64,000 nt of DNA from Rossellomorea vietnamensis (GCF_008180615.1 NZ_VTEH01000017.1:1-64000), one strand, 5' to 3'. Counted from the stretch's first letter, positions 25,090-33,835 are shown. The notes: a model not told the origin generated them from the sequence alone. Translations and numbers: made by a program.

Positions 25090-26500
25090 ATACATATCCC
25101 GGTTTTAAAGCCTCTACGCATGTAACCAGAATCGGTCTCTGGGTACACATCTCGGTCTCGAAGCCACTACTCATGTATCCACGGCCGCCCTTTGGGTACA
25201 CATCTCGGTCTAAAATCCAAAACTCATGTACCCAGGATCGGTCCCTGGGTACACATCCCGGGCTAGAAACTAAAACTCATGTATCCACCCGCGACCTCTG
25301 GATACACATCTCGGTCTCAAAACTAAAACTCATGTATCCACCCTCGGCCTCTGGATACACATCCCGGGCTCGAAACTAAAACTCATGTATCCACACTCGG
25401 TCTCTGGATGCACATCCCGGGCTCAAAACTAAAACTCATGTATCCAGGATCGGTCCCTGGGTACACATCCCGGTCTAAAAACCACTACTCATGTACCCAG
25501 GATCTGTCTCTGGGTACACATCTCGGTCTCAAAACCACTACTCATGTATTCACCCTCGGCCTCTGGGTACACATCTCGGTCTCAAAACCACTACTCATGT
25601 ACCCAGGATCGGTCTCTGGGTACACATCTCGGTCTCAAAACCACTACTCATGTATCCAGGATCGTTCCCTGGGTACACATCTCGGTCTCAAAACCACTAC
25701 TCATGTATTCACCCTCGGCCTCTGGATACACATCTCAGGCTCAAAACTAAAACGCATGTATCCAGGATCGGTCCCTGGGTACACATCCCGGGCTAGAAAC
25801 TAAAACTCATGTATCCACCCGCGACCTCTGGATACACATCTCGGGCTCAAAACTAAAACTCATGTATCCACCCTCGGCCTCTGGATACACATCCCGGGCT
25901 CGAAACTAAAACTCATGTATCCACACTCGGTCTCTGGATGCACATCCCGGGCTCAAAACTAAAACGCATGTATCCAGGATCGGTCCCTGGGTACACATCC
26001 CGGGCTCGAAACTAAAACTCATGTATCCACCCGCGACCTCTAAATACACATCTCGGGCTCAAAACTAAAACTCATGTATCCACCCTCGGCCTCTAGATAC
26101 ACATCCCGGGCTCGAAACTAAAACTCATGTATCCACCCGCGACCTCTGGATACACATCTCGGGCTCGAAACTAAAACTCATGTATCCACCCGCGACCTCT
26201 GGATACACATCTCGGTCTCAAATCCAAAACTCATGTACCCAGGATCGGTCTCTGGGTACACATCCCGGGCTAGAAACTAAGCTCATGTATCCACCCGCGA
26301 CCTCTGGGTACACATCCCGGGTGCTAATCCGAAACTCATGTATCCACCCGCAGCCTCTGGTTACACATCCCGGCCTAAAAACCATTACTCCCCCCTCGGT
26401 CTCTAGATACACATCTATGCCTCAAAGCCAAAACTTATATTTTAACGGCCGCCCTTTGGATACACCTTATGTACTCAAAGTAACTACTCATATACATGAT
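25090..26500. repeat. tandem array 1: about 26 units of 53 bp with inverted arms
   Basis: Units start at 25117, 25170, 25223, 25276 and so on, each 53 bp except one or two near the right end. Every unit has arms TGTAYCCA and TGGRTACA 11 nt apart; the next unit's left arm is 26 nt further. Arms covary: TGTACCCAG pairs with CTGGGTACA in units 3, 8, 10 and 22, TGTATCCA with TGGATACA in units 4, 5, 14, 15, 20 and 21. Units 5 and 6 are identical to 15 and 16, and 3-4 nearly so to 13-14, which shows a block duplication ten units apart. There is no spacer class as in CRISPR. It lies between the divergent asnA and ywaF genes. Confidence 0.95.
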
Positions 26501-26615
26501 CATAGGGCATTACCAGTGAAAAGCTGCCTAATGCTTCCGGACAATTTCTAAAGAGCAGGCTTCACCGAATAAACTAATAATGATAACCGCATGAATCTAT
26601 AGGGATAGGGGTGGC

Positions 26616-27338
26616 ATGATGTTTTCGGTAACGGAAATGCGCACTTTTGAGTTATTTTCAGTCCCGCATATCACTGTTCTTTTGCTTTTTGCTGCGGTAA
26701 GCATCTGGTTGGTTGTCTTTCGTGAGCTCTTAAGGCCTTATCAGTCTTTCATCAAGTGGATATTACTGAGCATATTGGTCCTTAGTGAGATTTCTGCCCA
26801 GGTATGGGTAATCTCCACTAATCAATGGGAGCTCGGCAGCCTGCCTTTCCACTTGTGCTCGATCAGTACTTTTATAGCCGTTTTCTTGTTTCTTAAGCCC
26901 AGTAAGAAAGCGTTTTACTTGTTGTTTTTCATTGGATTTTTACCTCCGATATTAAGTATGGTTACTCCTGAAGTCTTTTACCAATTTCCTCATTATCGTT
27001 TCATTAAGTACTTTCTGCATCATTCAGCTATCGCCTGGACGGTTATATACTTCATTGTTTATGAAGGATACAGGGTTCCGAAAAAAGCGGTGTGGACCGG
27101 CTTTTTGATGTTGAATCTTCTTGCTATGCCGATTTACTTCCTGAATCTTTTTCTGGGTACGAACTTCTTTTATTTAGCAGATCCTACAGAATCTAATACG
27201 TTTTTAACCTTCTTTGGCACAGGCATTTGGTATTACATTAATCTTGAAATCGCCGCACTGTTTTTGTTTTTCCTTACCTATTTACCAATGGGGATTTATG
27301 AGAAAAGAGAGAGAAGGAGAAAGGGGGTTTCATCCTGA
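26616..27338 (+). CDS. ywaF: YwaF family membrane protein (TIGR02206)
   Basis: 240 residues with six to seven transmembrane segments. TIGR02206 hallmarks visible are LPFHLCSISTF near residue 85, HHSAIAWTV and the NTFLTFFGTGIWYY loop. Function unknown in the family. GGGGTGG RBS lies close to the first ATG; the second ATG, one codon later, is equally possible. It follows tandem array 1. Confidence 0.85.
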   Translation: MMFSVTEMRTFELFSVPHITVLLLFAAVSIWLVVFRELLRPYQSFIKWILLSILVLSEISAQVWVISTNQWELGSLPFHLCSISTFIAVFLFLKPSKKAFYLLFFIGFLPPILSMVTPEVFYQFPHYRFIKYFLHHSAIAWTVIYFIVYEGYRVPKKAVWTGFLMLNLLAMPIYFLNLFLGTNFFYLADPTESNTFLTFFGTGIWYYINLEIAALFLFFLTYLPMGIYEKRERRRKGVSS

Positions 27339-27375
27339 ACAGATGGGGAGGTGGTCACTCTGATCAATATTTTAA

Positions 27376-27423
27376 ATGCCGGTTGGCCTCATAACGAATC
27401 AGAGTACACCGGCATCTTTTTTT
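27376..27423 (+). terminator. ywaF terminator
   Basis: ATGCCGGT (27376-27383) and ACCGGCAT (27408-27415) with a 24-nt loop, then CTTTTTTT. Confidence 0.75.
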
Positions 27424-27510
27424 GCCTTCACCTAAGTAAACAGACCTTAATGACTGAAAATTATAGTAAAATTAGGTTGCTAAAATAGTTAAACAAAGGA
27501 TGGCTGCTGG

Positions 27511-28041
27511 ATGATAGTTTGCAATGAATCGCTGACAATACGAGAATTAGAAGATAATGACAAGCCGCTGTTGGTGAAATGGCTTTCTGACCCGCGTGTT
27601 TTGGAATTTTATGAAGGAAGGGACAACCCTTTTGATTTACAAAAGGTTGAGCAGGTATTCTTTGATACGCATGATGATGAAGTAAAATGTTTAGTGCACT
27701 TTGATGGAGTGGCTATTGGTTACATTCAATACTACCCTTTGGACGTTGAAATAGCTGCTGAGCATGGGTACATTTCTGAAGAGGTATTCGGAATGGACCA
27801 ATTCATTGGAGAACCCGAGTATTGGAATAAAGGGGTGGGGGCACTGCTTGTATCCTCAATGACAGAATTTCTAAAAAAAGAAAAGAGCGCTGATGTCGTT
27901 GTAATGGATCCGCAGACTCGTAACACCCGGGCAATAAGATGCTATGAAAAATGCGGATTCCAAAAGGTTAAGTTACTTCCTGAAAGTGAGCTGCACGAAG
28001 GAGTTTACCAGGATTGCTGGCTGATGGAATTCCGCATGTAA
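27511..28041 (+). CDS. GNAT acetyltransferase, AAC(6')-like
   Basis: 176 residues. The QFIGEPEYWNKGVGALLV stretch is the acetyl-CoA-binding motif A in the form seen in aminoglycoside 6'-N-acetyltransferases and their housekeeping relatives, and TRNTRAIRCYEKCGFQKV is motif B. LTIRELEDNDKPLLVKWL is the N-terminal motif. Substrate not provable from sequence; many Bacillus homologues are not resistance proteins. GGATGG-type RBS. Confidence 0.82.
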   Translation: MIVCNESLTIRELEDNDKPLLVKWLSDPRVLEFYEGRDNPFDLQKVEQVFFDTHDDEVKCLVHFDGVAIGYIQYYPLDVEIAAEHGYISEEVFGMDQFIGEPEYWNKGVGALLVSSMTEFLKKEKSADVVVMDPQTRNTRAIRCYEKCGFQKVKLLPESELHEGVYQDCWLMEFRM

Positions 28042-28066
28042 TTACCTTAACTAAGAGGAGAAGGAG

Positions 28067-28159
28067 ATGTCACTAATAAATTCAGAAGTGAAAGTGGTTT
28101 TCTTAGATGCTGGAGGGGTTCTGTTTAAAAGCCAACCTTATCATAAAATAAGCTGTTAG
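28067..28159 (+). pseudogene. truncated HAD-family hydrolase (first 30 codons)
   Basis: ATG with a strong GGAGAAGGAG RBS, product MSLINSEVKVVFLDAGGVLF then KSQPYHKISC and a stop. FLDAGGVLF is HAD motif I with the nucleophile Asp. Nothing HAD-like follows in any frame before the yjcZ gene, so the remaining about 200 residues are deleted. It sits 25 bp after the GNAT gene, once probably an operon. Confidence 0.7.
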
Positions 28160-28173
28160 GCATAAGTACAATC

Positions 28174-28199
28174 ACTATATAACAGTGATACATATTGTA
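28174..28199 (+). promoter_or_regulatory. sigma-K-like promoter of the first yjcZ gene
   Basis: -10 CATATTGTA (28191-28199) fits the mother-cell consensus CATANNNTA, and an AC at 28174-28175 is 15 bp upstream as expected for sigma-K. CATATTGT also fits a sigma-E -10. Confidence 0.5.
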
Positions 28200-28238
28200 T
28201 AACTATAGAGATATTGCTCTAGGAAAGGAGGAATAATA

Positions 28239-28367
28239 ATGAGTTGTTACGGCGGATATGGATACGGCGGCGGTTATGGCGGCGCAGGATCTACGTTTGT
28301 GCTGATTGTTGTTCTGTTCATCCTATTGATCATCGTAGGAGCAGCGTATACAGGCGGTCACTGCTAA
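28239..28367 (+). CDS. YjcZ family sporulation peptide
   Basis: 42 residues. A Gly/Tyr-rich N-terminus ([16 protein letters not shown]) then one hydrophobic helix [17 protein letters not shown] and a short end YTGGHC. This is the YjcZ/YczM family of small spore-associated peptides. RBS AAAGGAGGA precedes the ATG. A sigma-K-like promoter lies upstream and a terminator follows. Confidence 0.9.
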   Translation: MSCYGGYGYGGGYGGAGSTFVLIVVLFILLIIVGAAYTGGHC

Positions 28368-28392
28368 TTTAGGCAGCATCCTGAAACTGGAG

Positions 28393-28420
28393 TGCCCGAA
28401 TGAATTCGGGTACTTTTTTA
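28393..28420 (+). terminator. yjcZ terminator
   Basis: CCCGAAT-GA-ATTCGGG with flanking pairs, then TTTTTT. Confidence 0.85.
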
Positions 28421-28529
28421 TTGGCTGTTTTTCTTGTTGCAACATTGAACAAACGGATTTTAAATAAAATTATTTTATTCGTGGAAGCCCAGTGACTATT
28501 TTTTTTCAACTTTAGCCTTTAGCTTAAAG

Positions 28530-28555
28530 AAAATCCCCCTTTTAGAGGGGATTTT
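28530..28555. terminator. bidirectional terminator hairpin
   Basis: AAAATCCCC and GGGGATTTT arms around an 8-nt loop. Confidence 0.7.
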
Positions 28556-28620
28556 GCTATCAATGAAAAGGAGATATGGGATCGGATAATACATAATATG
28601 GAACTAATATGAAAGAGAGC

Positions 28621-28651
28621 AGGCTTATCACCTGAGGGACAAGCCTTTTTT
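28621..28651 (+). terminator. terminator hairpin without a visible gene
   Basis: AGGCTT (28621-28626) and AAGCCT (28641-28646), then TTTTT. Confidence 0.65.
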
Positions 28652-28698
28652 ACAAGGAATGAATGATTTAATGTATGTATGAACTAAAAAGCTTGAAA

Positions 28699-28743
28699 AG
28701 AGCCATCTTCAAGTGTGCATCCTGCCACTGAAGATGGTTCTTT
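28699..28743. terminator. long hairpin between yjcZ genes
   Basis: GAGCCATCTTCAAGTG pairs with CACTGAAGATGGTTC with one bulge and one G-T, then CTTT. The stem is unusually long and stable. Confidence 0.6.
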
Positions 28744-28769
28744 CAATGTATTGAATGGTCTTTTTCAGT

Positions 28770-28795
28770 AAAAAATACAGGCCTGAAAAGACCTG
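28770..28795 (-). terminator. terminator of the second yjcZ gene
   Basis: On the minus strand CAGGTC and GGCCTG pair (one G-T), followed by TATTTTTT. Confidence 0.7.
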
Positions 28796-28820
28796 CTGCT
28801 AATATAAACTTTTGAAAGGA

Positions 28821-28946
28821 TTAGTAGCCGTAACCACCGCCGTAGCCGCCGCCAGCCCATGAAGCACCAATGATAATCAGCAGGATAAACAATACAACAA
28901 GCAAAGCAAAACCTGCATTATATCCGTAACCACCTTCTTGACCCAT
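28821..28946 (-). CDS. YjcZ family sporulation peptide, second copy
   Basis: 41 residues. Order is reversed from a typical tail: [12 protein letters not shown], then the helix [18 protein letters not shown], then a Gly/Tyr-rich end [23 protein letters not shown] precedes the ATG. It is divergent in sequence from the copy at 28239 and points the other way (convergent pair). Confidence 0.9.
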   Translation of the reverse strand: MGQEGGYGYNAGFALLVVLFILLIIIGASWAGGGYGGGYGY

Positions 28947-28975
28947 TCAACACACCTCCTTCTTTCAGGATAAAA

Positions 28976-29006
28976 TATAGTATGTTGGGGCAAACTTCGA
29001 GGTTCG
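28976..29006 (-). promoter_or_regulatory. sigma-K-like promoter of the second yjcZ gene
   Basis: On the minus strand the -10 reads CATACTATA (complement of 28976-28984), matching CATANNNTA, with an ACC about 17 bp upstream (complement of 29002-29005). Confidence 0.5.
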
Positions 29007-29374
29007 TAATGAATTTTTTAGGAAGTCAAATTAACGTGTGAATGGTAACTGATATACAGCAGTGTAACTGTGTATATAAGAGCGGATTATAAATGTAGGT
29101 CTGATTTTTAGAGAACAGTATCGCTGCAGTTGCAGGGTCTCTGTCATCAATGACCAGGAGGAAACGAGGCAAGCTGCACTGCACGGTGTTTTCAGGTGTC
29201 ACAGAATGTCCAGATTCATATTCAATTGTTATGGAAAACGTTAAGACACTGAAATACGGAATTGATTCTGTATGAAAACCAATAAAGTGTATTACAATAA
29301 ACATTTATTGAATATCAATAAATAATGAAGTAAAATCATTTTAAGAATATTATTTTTAATGTGAGGTGCTTATT

Positions 29375-29854
29375 ATGAAACGGGAAACACTTTTTTTAAA
29401 GGCGGCATTGTTCTTGATTGGGGCCCCGGTCCTCGCTCTTTGTATATTCGGGCTGCCCGTGATGGCGAAGTGGGGAGTTGAAAGCAATTCGGAGTGGGCG
29501 TGGGTTTTATTCGGCATTGTAATCTTGATGTATATATCAGCGATTCCATTCTACTTTGCTCTGTACCAAGCGTTTAAGCTTTTACAGTTTATCGACGGAA
29601 ACAAAGCTTTCTCCCAACTGTCAGTTAACGCATTGAAGACCATCAAATTTTGTGCAGCGGTTATCAGCGGTTTATATGTAATCGGCCTGCCGCTTTTTTA
29701 CATCTTCGCAGAAATAGATGACGCCCCAGGTGTAATTTTAATAGGAATGGTTATCATTGCGGCTTCAATGGTGATCGGAGTGTTCGCGGCTGTGCTTCAA
29801 AAGCTGTTAAAGAGCGCCATCGATATAAAATCAGAAAATGATTTAACGGTCTGA
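29375..29854 (+). CDS. DUF2975 membrane protein
   Basis: 159 residues, four transmembrane helices, with the DUF2975 layout (short cytosolic N-terminus, KLLQFIDGNKAFSQLSVNAL loop, last helix and a polar tail). ATG at 29375 is chosen for GAGGTG 8 nt upstream rather than the TTG three codons earlier. The next gene encodes its usual partner, a small Cro/CI repressor. Confidence 0.85.
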   Translation: MKRETLFLKAALFLIGAPVLALCIFGLPVMAKWGVESNSEWAWVLFGIVILMYISAIPFYFALYQAFKLLQFIDGNKAFSQLSVNALKTIKFCAAVISGLYVIGLPLFYIFAEIDDAPGVILIGMVIIAASMVIGVFAAVLQKLLKSAIDIKSENDLTV

Positions 29855-29864
29855 GGTGAATGAC

Positions 29865-30080
29865 ATGGGAATTATAATTAATATTGATGTGATGCTGGCT
29901 AAAAGGAAGATGAGTGTGACAGAACTATCGGAGAGAGTGGGAATCACGATGGCCAATCTATCTATCTTGAAAAACGGCAAGGCCAAGGCGGTCCGGTTTT
30001 CAACCCTTGAAGCGATTTGCAAGGCTTTGGATTGTCAGCCAGGAGATATTTTGGAGTATAAAAGTGATGAAGACCAATGA
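29865..30080 (+). CDS. YozG/Cro-type helix-turn-helix regulator
   Basis: 71 residues, almost only an XRE helix-turn-helix (MSVTELSERVGITMANLSIL, NGKAKAVRFSTLEAICKALD, CQPGDILEY). The DUF2975 plus YozG-like pair is a recurrent two-gene unit in Firmicutes; the regulator probably controls its own operon. GAGGTGA lies 7 nt before the ATG. Confidence 0.88.
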   Translation: MGIIINIDVMLAKRKMSVTELSERVGITMANLSILKNGKAKAVRFSTLEAICKALDCQPGDILEYKSDEDQ

Positions 30081-30093
30081 TTTTGAGAGAGAA

Positions 30094-30148
30094 AGCCCCT
30101 CGCCCTAAAAGAATATAAAGGGAAGAGGGGCTATTTTATCTTTTTTTG
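30094..30148 (+). terminator. terminator of the DUF2975-HTH operon
   Basis: AGCCCCTC (30094-30101) and GAGGGGCT (30125-30132), then ATTTTATCTTTTTTT. Confidence 0.8.
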
Positions 30149-30441
30149 CTCATTTGACCATCTCAGCAAAGGCTTAGAGACAATTTTATCTCTAAGTCTA
30201 TTTCCATTGTTCAGTGTAAATGATCTCTTGGTCTTGTACTTCAGCCCTATATTTTATTGCACCTCTGAAATTTCACAGTATGGAAAGAGCTGGTTTTCTC
30301 ATTTAGAGAGAAGAATTGAGACTTAAGGGAGATTTCTGAAAGTATTATAAACTTTTTGTTAAAAAGGTTGTATCAGCCTCAGCCCCTAAAAAAGCTCCCG
30401 GTTAATAAAAACCTAATAAAAATAGCAGAGAAAAGGCTTGT
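30149..30441. other. intergenic, nothing recognisable
   Basis: About 290 bp between convergent genes with no RBS-supported frame. Confidence 0.5.
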
Positions 30442-30738
30442 CTATAGGTTAGAAAAATTTCCCATAATAGATATAGGTAAGATAAGAAACGACGAGTGTA
30501 TAAATGAGTGAAACCCAAAAAGGAGGAGAACGTAAAGCTCTGGTTTTTGTATCTTCAACAAACGCTCTGTAGCCAGGCCCGTGACAACAAAAATGCCTGT
30601 CGTTATTAAAACACCAATTACTAGTGTCCATTCCATAAATGGACACCCTGTTTTCAGAAAAGCCCAATAGGGAAGTCCCATTAATAAAAGCAGAGTGAAC
30701 AAAACCGACTTCAGCCTCAACGAAAGATTAAGTACCAT
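30442..30738 (-). CDS. 98-residue membrane protein
   Basis: Three to four hydrophobic segments; MVLNLSLRLKSVLFTLLLLM at the start and an IHSSFLILPISIMGNFSNL end. AAAGGTGG lies about 10 nt before the ATG. No family recognised. Confidence 0.65.
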   Translation of the reverse strand: MVLNLSLRLKSVLFTLLLLMGLPYWAFLKTGCPFMEWTLVIGVLITTGIFVVTGLATERLLKIQKPELYVLLLFGFHSFIHSSFLILPISIMGNFSNL

Positions 30739-30946
30739 CAACCCACCACCTTTATTCTGAAGTTTCTCTTATATTCAAAAAAAGGGTGTTTCATAATTGA
30801 ATTGGCTATAATATTAGCCATACTTTTGAAGTGATATTTTTATGGTATTTGGATTAAGAAGATGTTGGGCTGATATCTGCTTTTTAAAATAGAATCGCCT
30901 GAGAGAATATTCACTTCCGCACCAAAAAAGTTCGCAAACATGCAAT

Positions 30947-30973
30947 AAAAAAAGAGGTGCTTATCAGCGCCTC
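30947..30973 (-). terminator. xylR terminator
   Basis: GAGGCGCT and AGCACCTC (minus strand, one G-T pair) followed by seven T. Confidence 0.8.
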
Positions 30974-31008
30974 CAGATGGTTTAGATGTTCTTTGTTAAT
31001 GAGAGTTA

Positions 31009-32169
31009 TTATTTTGCCCTGGCTTCCTCTTTAATGAAGTTTTCGACGACAAAAGCAGAAACGCCCATAGCGGTTGAGTAATTGTTCAATTTAGAAAAAT
31101 TCAGCCTAACTTCTTTTTGGTGGTAAGGGAGAGTATGGTTTTTGATTGTCTCTGTTAAAGGCTGGTGAATCCATTCTTTCGCAAGTGCCAGCCGATTGCC
31201 GATGATCACCTGTTCAGGGTTAAAGGTATTGATGATATTGTTGATGCCGAATCCCAGATACCGGCCGATCTTTGCAAAAAGCTCCTGTGCATTTTCATCT
31301 CCCTCTCTGGCATGATTGATCAATGACTCCAGAGATTTTCCTGTATCACCAGCCAATTCAAGCAAAGCGTGCTCTGATGCATAAGCTTCCCAGCAGCCTT
31401 TACTGCCGCAGTTGCACGATTTTCCGTCCATGTCGATGATCATATGGCCCATTTCACCGGAAAATCCATTTTTCCCCTGATAAAGTTCTTTGTTCATAAT
31501 GATGCCGACGCCGATCCCAATTCCTGCACTCACGTAGATCATATTAGGATGATCCTGTCCAGCTCCGAACTGCTGCTCACCGAAGGCCCCGGCATTCGCT
31601 TCATTTTCAATGAGGACAGGTAGGCGGTAGAGGTTTTCCAGATCTCTTTTTAACTGAATCGTCTTCCAGCCGAGGTTGGGAGCAAGAAGGACAGTTCCAT
31701 CTTTGTTGATGATGCCAGGAACTCCGACGCCTATACCGACAATTCCATACCGGCTGTTCGGCATGTCATCCATAATTGACTGAATCATTTCCTGAATCAC
31801 ACCGAGGATAGCGGGGTAGGGTGTCTCGGTCACAAACTGATTTCTTTCTGTAATGATATTGCCTTTCAAGTCTGTCAGGACACAGAGGACATAATTCACT
31901 CCGATATCAATGCCGATTGCGTAACCAGTGACCTTATTAAAATGAAGGATAACAGGACGGCGTCCGCCGCTGGATTCGCCTGGACCTGACTCATAGATGA
32001 GCTCTTCATTAAGCAGCTCATTGACAAGGGAGGAGACGGTTGCTTTATGCAGCCCTGAAACCTGAGATATATCCGCCCTGGAGATTGGTTCTTTCTCGAT
32101 AATCATTTGAAGTACAAGTGCTTTGTTATTTTTTTTGACTCTTTGCTGATTCCATGTTATCGTTCCCAC
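31009..32169 (-). CDS. xylR: xylose operon repressor XylR (ROK family)
   Basis: 386 residues. Winged helix at about 25-75 (SRADISQVSGLHKATVSSLV) and a ROK sugar-binding fold with GIDIGVNYVLCVLTDL, GVGVPGII, ENEANAGAFGE and the zinc site GHMIIDMDGKSCNCGSKGCW. It should repress xylA-xylB until xylose binds. GTG start with AAGGAG 8 nt upstream. Divergent from xylA, with a dyad operator over the xylA -35. Confidence 0.93.
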   Translation of the reverse strand: MGTITWNQQRVKKNNKALVLQMIIEKEPISRADISQVSGLHKATVSSLVNELLNEELIYESGPGESSGGRRPVILHFNKVTGYAIGIDIGVNYVLCVLTDLKGNIITERNQFVTETPYPAILGVIQEMIQSIMDDMPNSRYGIVGIGVGVPGIINKDGTVLLAPNLGWKTIQLKRDLENLYRLPVLIENEANAGAFGEQQFGAGQDHPNMIYVSAGIGIGVGIIMNKELYQGKNGFSGEMGHMIIDMDGKSCNCGSKGCWEAYASEHALLELAGDTGKSLESLINHAREGDENAQELFAKIGRYLGFGINNIINTFNPEQVIIGNRLALAKEWIHQPLTETIKNHTLPYHQKEVRLNFSKLNNYSTAMGVSAFVVENFIKEEARAK

Positions 32170-32260
32170 TGAAAAAACTCCTTATGAAATAATACGTTAA
32201 TCATATCACATACTTAGTTTACTGAGGATACAAACCGTTGAAAGTGATGGTGCTTTACCC

Positions 32261-32303
32261 CTTTAAAGTGCTGAAAGGGACAGTCCCTTTCAGCACTTTA
32301 AAG
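32261..32303. repeat. long perfect palindrome (21-bp arms), dispersed repeat
   Basis: Arms 32261-32281 and 32283-32303 are perfect complements around a single A; the centre reads GGGACAGTCCC and the ends CTTTAAAG. A related copy is at 62604-62648 and an eroded one at 10598-10640. It is REP-like. It lies between the xylR and xylA promoters and may insulate them. Confidence 0.85.
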
Positions 32304-32337
32304 CATAACAGCCCTCATTAAGAATATTATTATATTA

Positions 32338-32366
32338 ACTTAGTTTATACAATAGACAAACTAAGT
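32338..32366. promoter_or_regulatory. XylR operator
   Basis: ACTTAGTTT (32338-32346) and AAACTAAGT (32358-32366), 11 nt apart, close to the recalled Bacillus xyl operator (TTAGTTTGTT...AACAAACTAA). It overlaps the xylA -35. A half-site ACTTAGTTT at 32212-32220 lies near the xylR start. Confidence 0.85.
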
Positions 32367-32381
32367 AAGTGATGCTATAAT
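32353..32381 (+). promoter_or_regulatory. xylA sigma-A promoter
   Basis: -35 TAGACA (32353-32358), 17-bp spacer, -10 TATAAT (32376-32381). The -35 sits inside the operator. Confidence 0.8.
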
Positions 32382-32398
32382 GAGGTCAAATAAAGGTT

Positions 32399-32414
32399 TT
32401 GTAAGCCTTTACAT
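32399..32414 (+). promoter_or_regulatory. probable catabolite-responsive element (cre)
   Basis: TTGTAAGCCTTTACAT; dyad TGTAA/TTACA, differing from the CcpA consensus TGTAARCGNTTACA at the central base. It is 18 bp after the -10, where CcpA roadblocks commonly lie. Confidence 0.6.
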
Positions 32415-32445
32415 AAAACCAATTAAAATCTTAGGGGGAACCAGC

Positions 32446-33777
32446 ATGGCTTATTTTGAAACAGTAAACAAGATTCAATTTGAAGGTGCTTCATCGACCA
32501 ACCCTTTCTCATTTAAATATTATAATCCGGAAGAAGTGATTAACGGGCAGACAATGGAAGAGCTTCTGCGCTTCTCTGTAGCTTACTGGCATACTTTTAC
32601 GGCAGACGGAACGGATCCTTTCGGAGCAGGAACGGCTATCCGCTCATGGGATCACTTCCAGGGGATGGATTTAGCAAAAGCACGCGTTGAAGCAGCATTT
32701 GAACTTTTTGAGAAGCTGAATGTACCATTCTTCGCCTTCCATGACGTGGACATTGCTCCTGAAGGCAGAACATTGAAAGAAACAAATGAAAATCAAGATG
32801 AAATCGTCGGGATGATTAAAGAATATATGAAGACGAGCAAGGCGAAGCTTCTTTGGAATACTGCGAACATGTTCACCAATCCACGCTATGTTCATGGTGC
32901 AGCTACATCGCCGAATGCAGATGTATTTGCTTACTCTGCTGCGAAGGTCAAAAAAGCACTTGAGGTTGCGAAGGAACTTGGTGCCGAGAACTATGTTTTC
33001 TGGGGCGGACGTGAAGGGTACGAAACTCTTCTTAACACAGATATGAAGCTTGAACAAGATAACCTGGCACGTTTCTTCCATATGGCTGTGGATTACGCAA
33101 AAGAAATCGGTCTGAATGTTCCGTTTTTAATCGAGCCTAAGCCGAAAGAGCCAACGAAGCATCAATATGATTTTGATGTCGCTACCGGTCTTGCTTTCTT
33201 GCAAAAATACGATCTAACTGACTACTTCAAGTTCAATATTGAAGCGAATCATGCCACTTTGGCAGGACATACATTCGAGCATGAACTGAGAACGGCACGC
33301 ATTAACGGCATGCTTGGTTCTGTAGATGCCAATCAGGGAGATACTCTTCTAGGGTGGGATACGGATGAGTTTCCGACAGACTTGTACTCTAACACTTTAG
33401 CAATGTATGAAATCCTTAAAAATGGCGGGCTTGGCAAAGGCGGATTGAACTTCGATGCAAAAGTGAGAAGAGGGTCTTTCGAAGCAGATGATTTGTTCCA
33501 CGCTCATATCGCAGGCATGGATGCATTCGCTATTGGTTTGAAAGTAGCCAGCAGAATGATTGAAGACAGAGTGCTTGATGGTTTTGTAGAAGAGCGCTAC
33601 AGCAGTTACAATGAAGGCATTGGCCTGGATATCGTAGAGGGAAGAGCAGATTTCCGCAAGCTCGAAGCCCACGCTCTGCAGCTTAAAGAAATCAAGAACA
33701 CGTCAGGAAGAACAGAGCGTCTGAAGGCGGTCATCAACCAGTATCTCTTGGAAACATTAACGAGTGTAAAGGCATAA
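32446..33777 (+). CDS. xylA: xylose isomerase
   Basis: 443 residues, class II xylose isomerase length. Interconverts D-xylose and D-xylulose with two divalent metals. [13 protein letters not shown] carries the catalytic His/Asp, [15 protein letters not shown] and [18 protein letters not shown] the metal and substrate residues, and [19 protein letters not shown] the second metal site. The ATG at 32446 follows AGGGGGA; the frame is open 22 codons earlier only through the leader with cre. First gene of the xyl operon. Confidence 0.96.
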   Translation: MAYFETVNKIQFEGASSTNPFSFKYYNPEEVINGQTMEELLRFSVAYWHTFTADGTDPFGAGTAIRSWDHFQGMDLAKARVEAAFELFEKLNVPFFAFHDVDIAPEGRTLKETNENQDEIVGMIKEYMKTSKAKLLWNTANMFTNPRYVHGAATSPNADVFAYSAAKVKKALEVAKELGAENYVFWGGREGYETLLNTDMKLEQDNLARFFHMAVDYAKEIGLNVPFLIEPKPKEPTKHQYDFDVATGLAFLQKYDLTDYFKFNIEANHATLAGHTFEHELRTARINGMLGSVDANQGDTLLGWDTDEFPTDLYSNTLAMYEILKNGGLGKGGLNFDAKVRRGSFEADDLFHAHIAGMDAFAIGLKVASRMIEDRVLDGFVEERYSSYNEGIGLDIVEGRADFRKLEAHALQLKEIKNTSGRTERLKAVINQYLLETLTSVKA

Positions 33778-33798
33778 ATCCAATTCAATAAATCTTAG

Positions 33799-33835
33799 AA
33801 AATATGCTGGCAGTATACCTACTCCAGCATATTTT
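33799..33835 (+). terminator. xylA-xylB intercistronic hairpin
   Basis: 12-bp perfect stem AAAATATGCTGG / CCAGCATATTTT with a 13-nt loop. The right arm supplies only a short T tract, so it may reduce rather than stop xylB transcription or protect the xylA mRNA end. Confidence 0.65.

Larger units (their letters stand above)
28421..28820. other. gene-free stretch with three stacked hairpins
   Basis: Between the two yjcZ genes no frame is supported. Hairpins at 28530-28555, 28621-28651 and 28699-28743 follow one another with no gene between them, and the yjcZ terminator on the minus strand is at 28770-28795. Confidence 0.6.

Noticed and set aside
25041-26551. Open frames of 64-131 codons rich in THPGL/SRSQNHYS repeats
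   Set aside because: They lie inside array 1. Because 53 is not a multiple of 3, each frame cycles through the same repeat, giving repeats in several overlapping frames. No RBS and no start context.
29026-29304. 92-codon minus-strand frame before the DUF2975 gene
   Set aside because: No RBS and composition typical of a chance frame; it occupies the promoter region of the neighbouring genes.
32380-32445. N-terminal extension of XylA
   Set aside because: The extension would translate the -10, cre and RBS; family length fits the ATG at 32446.
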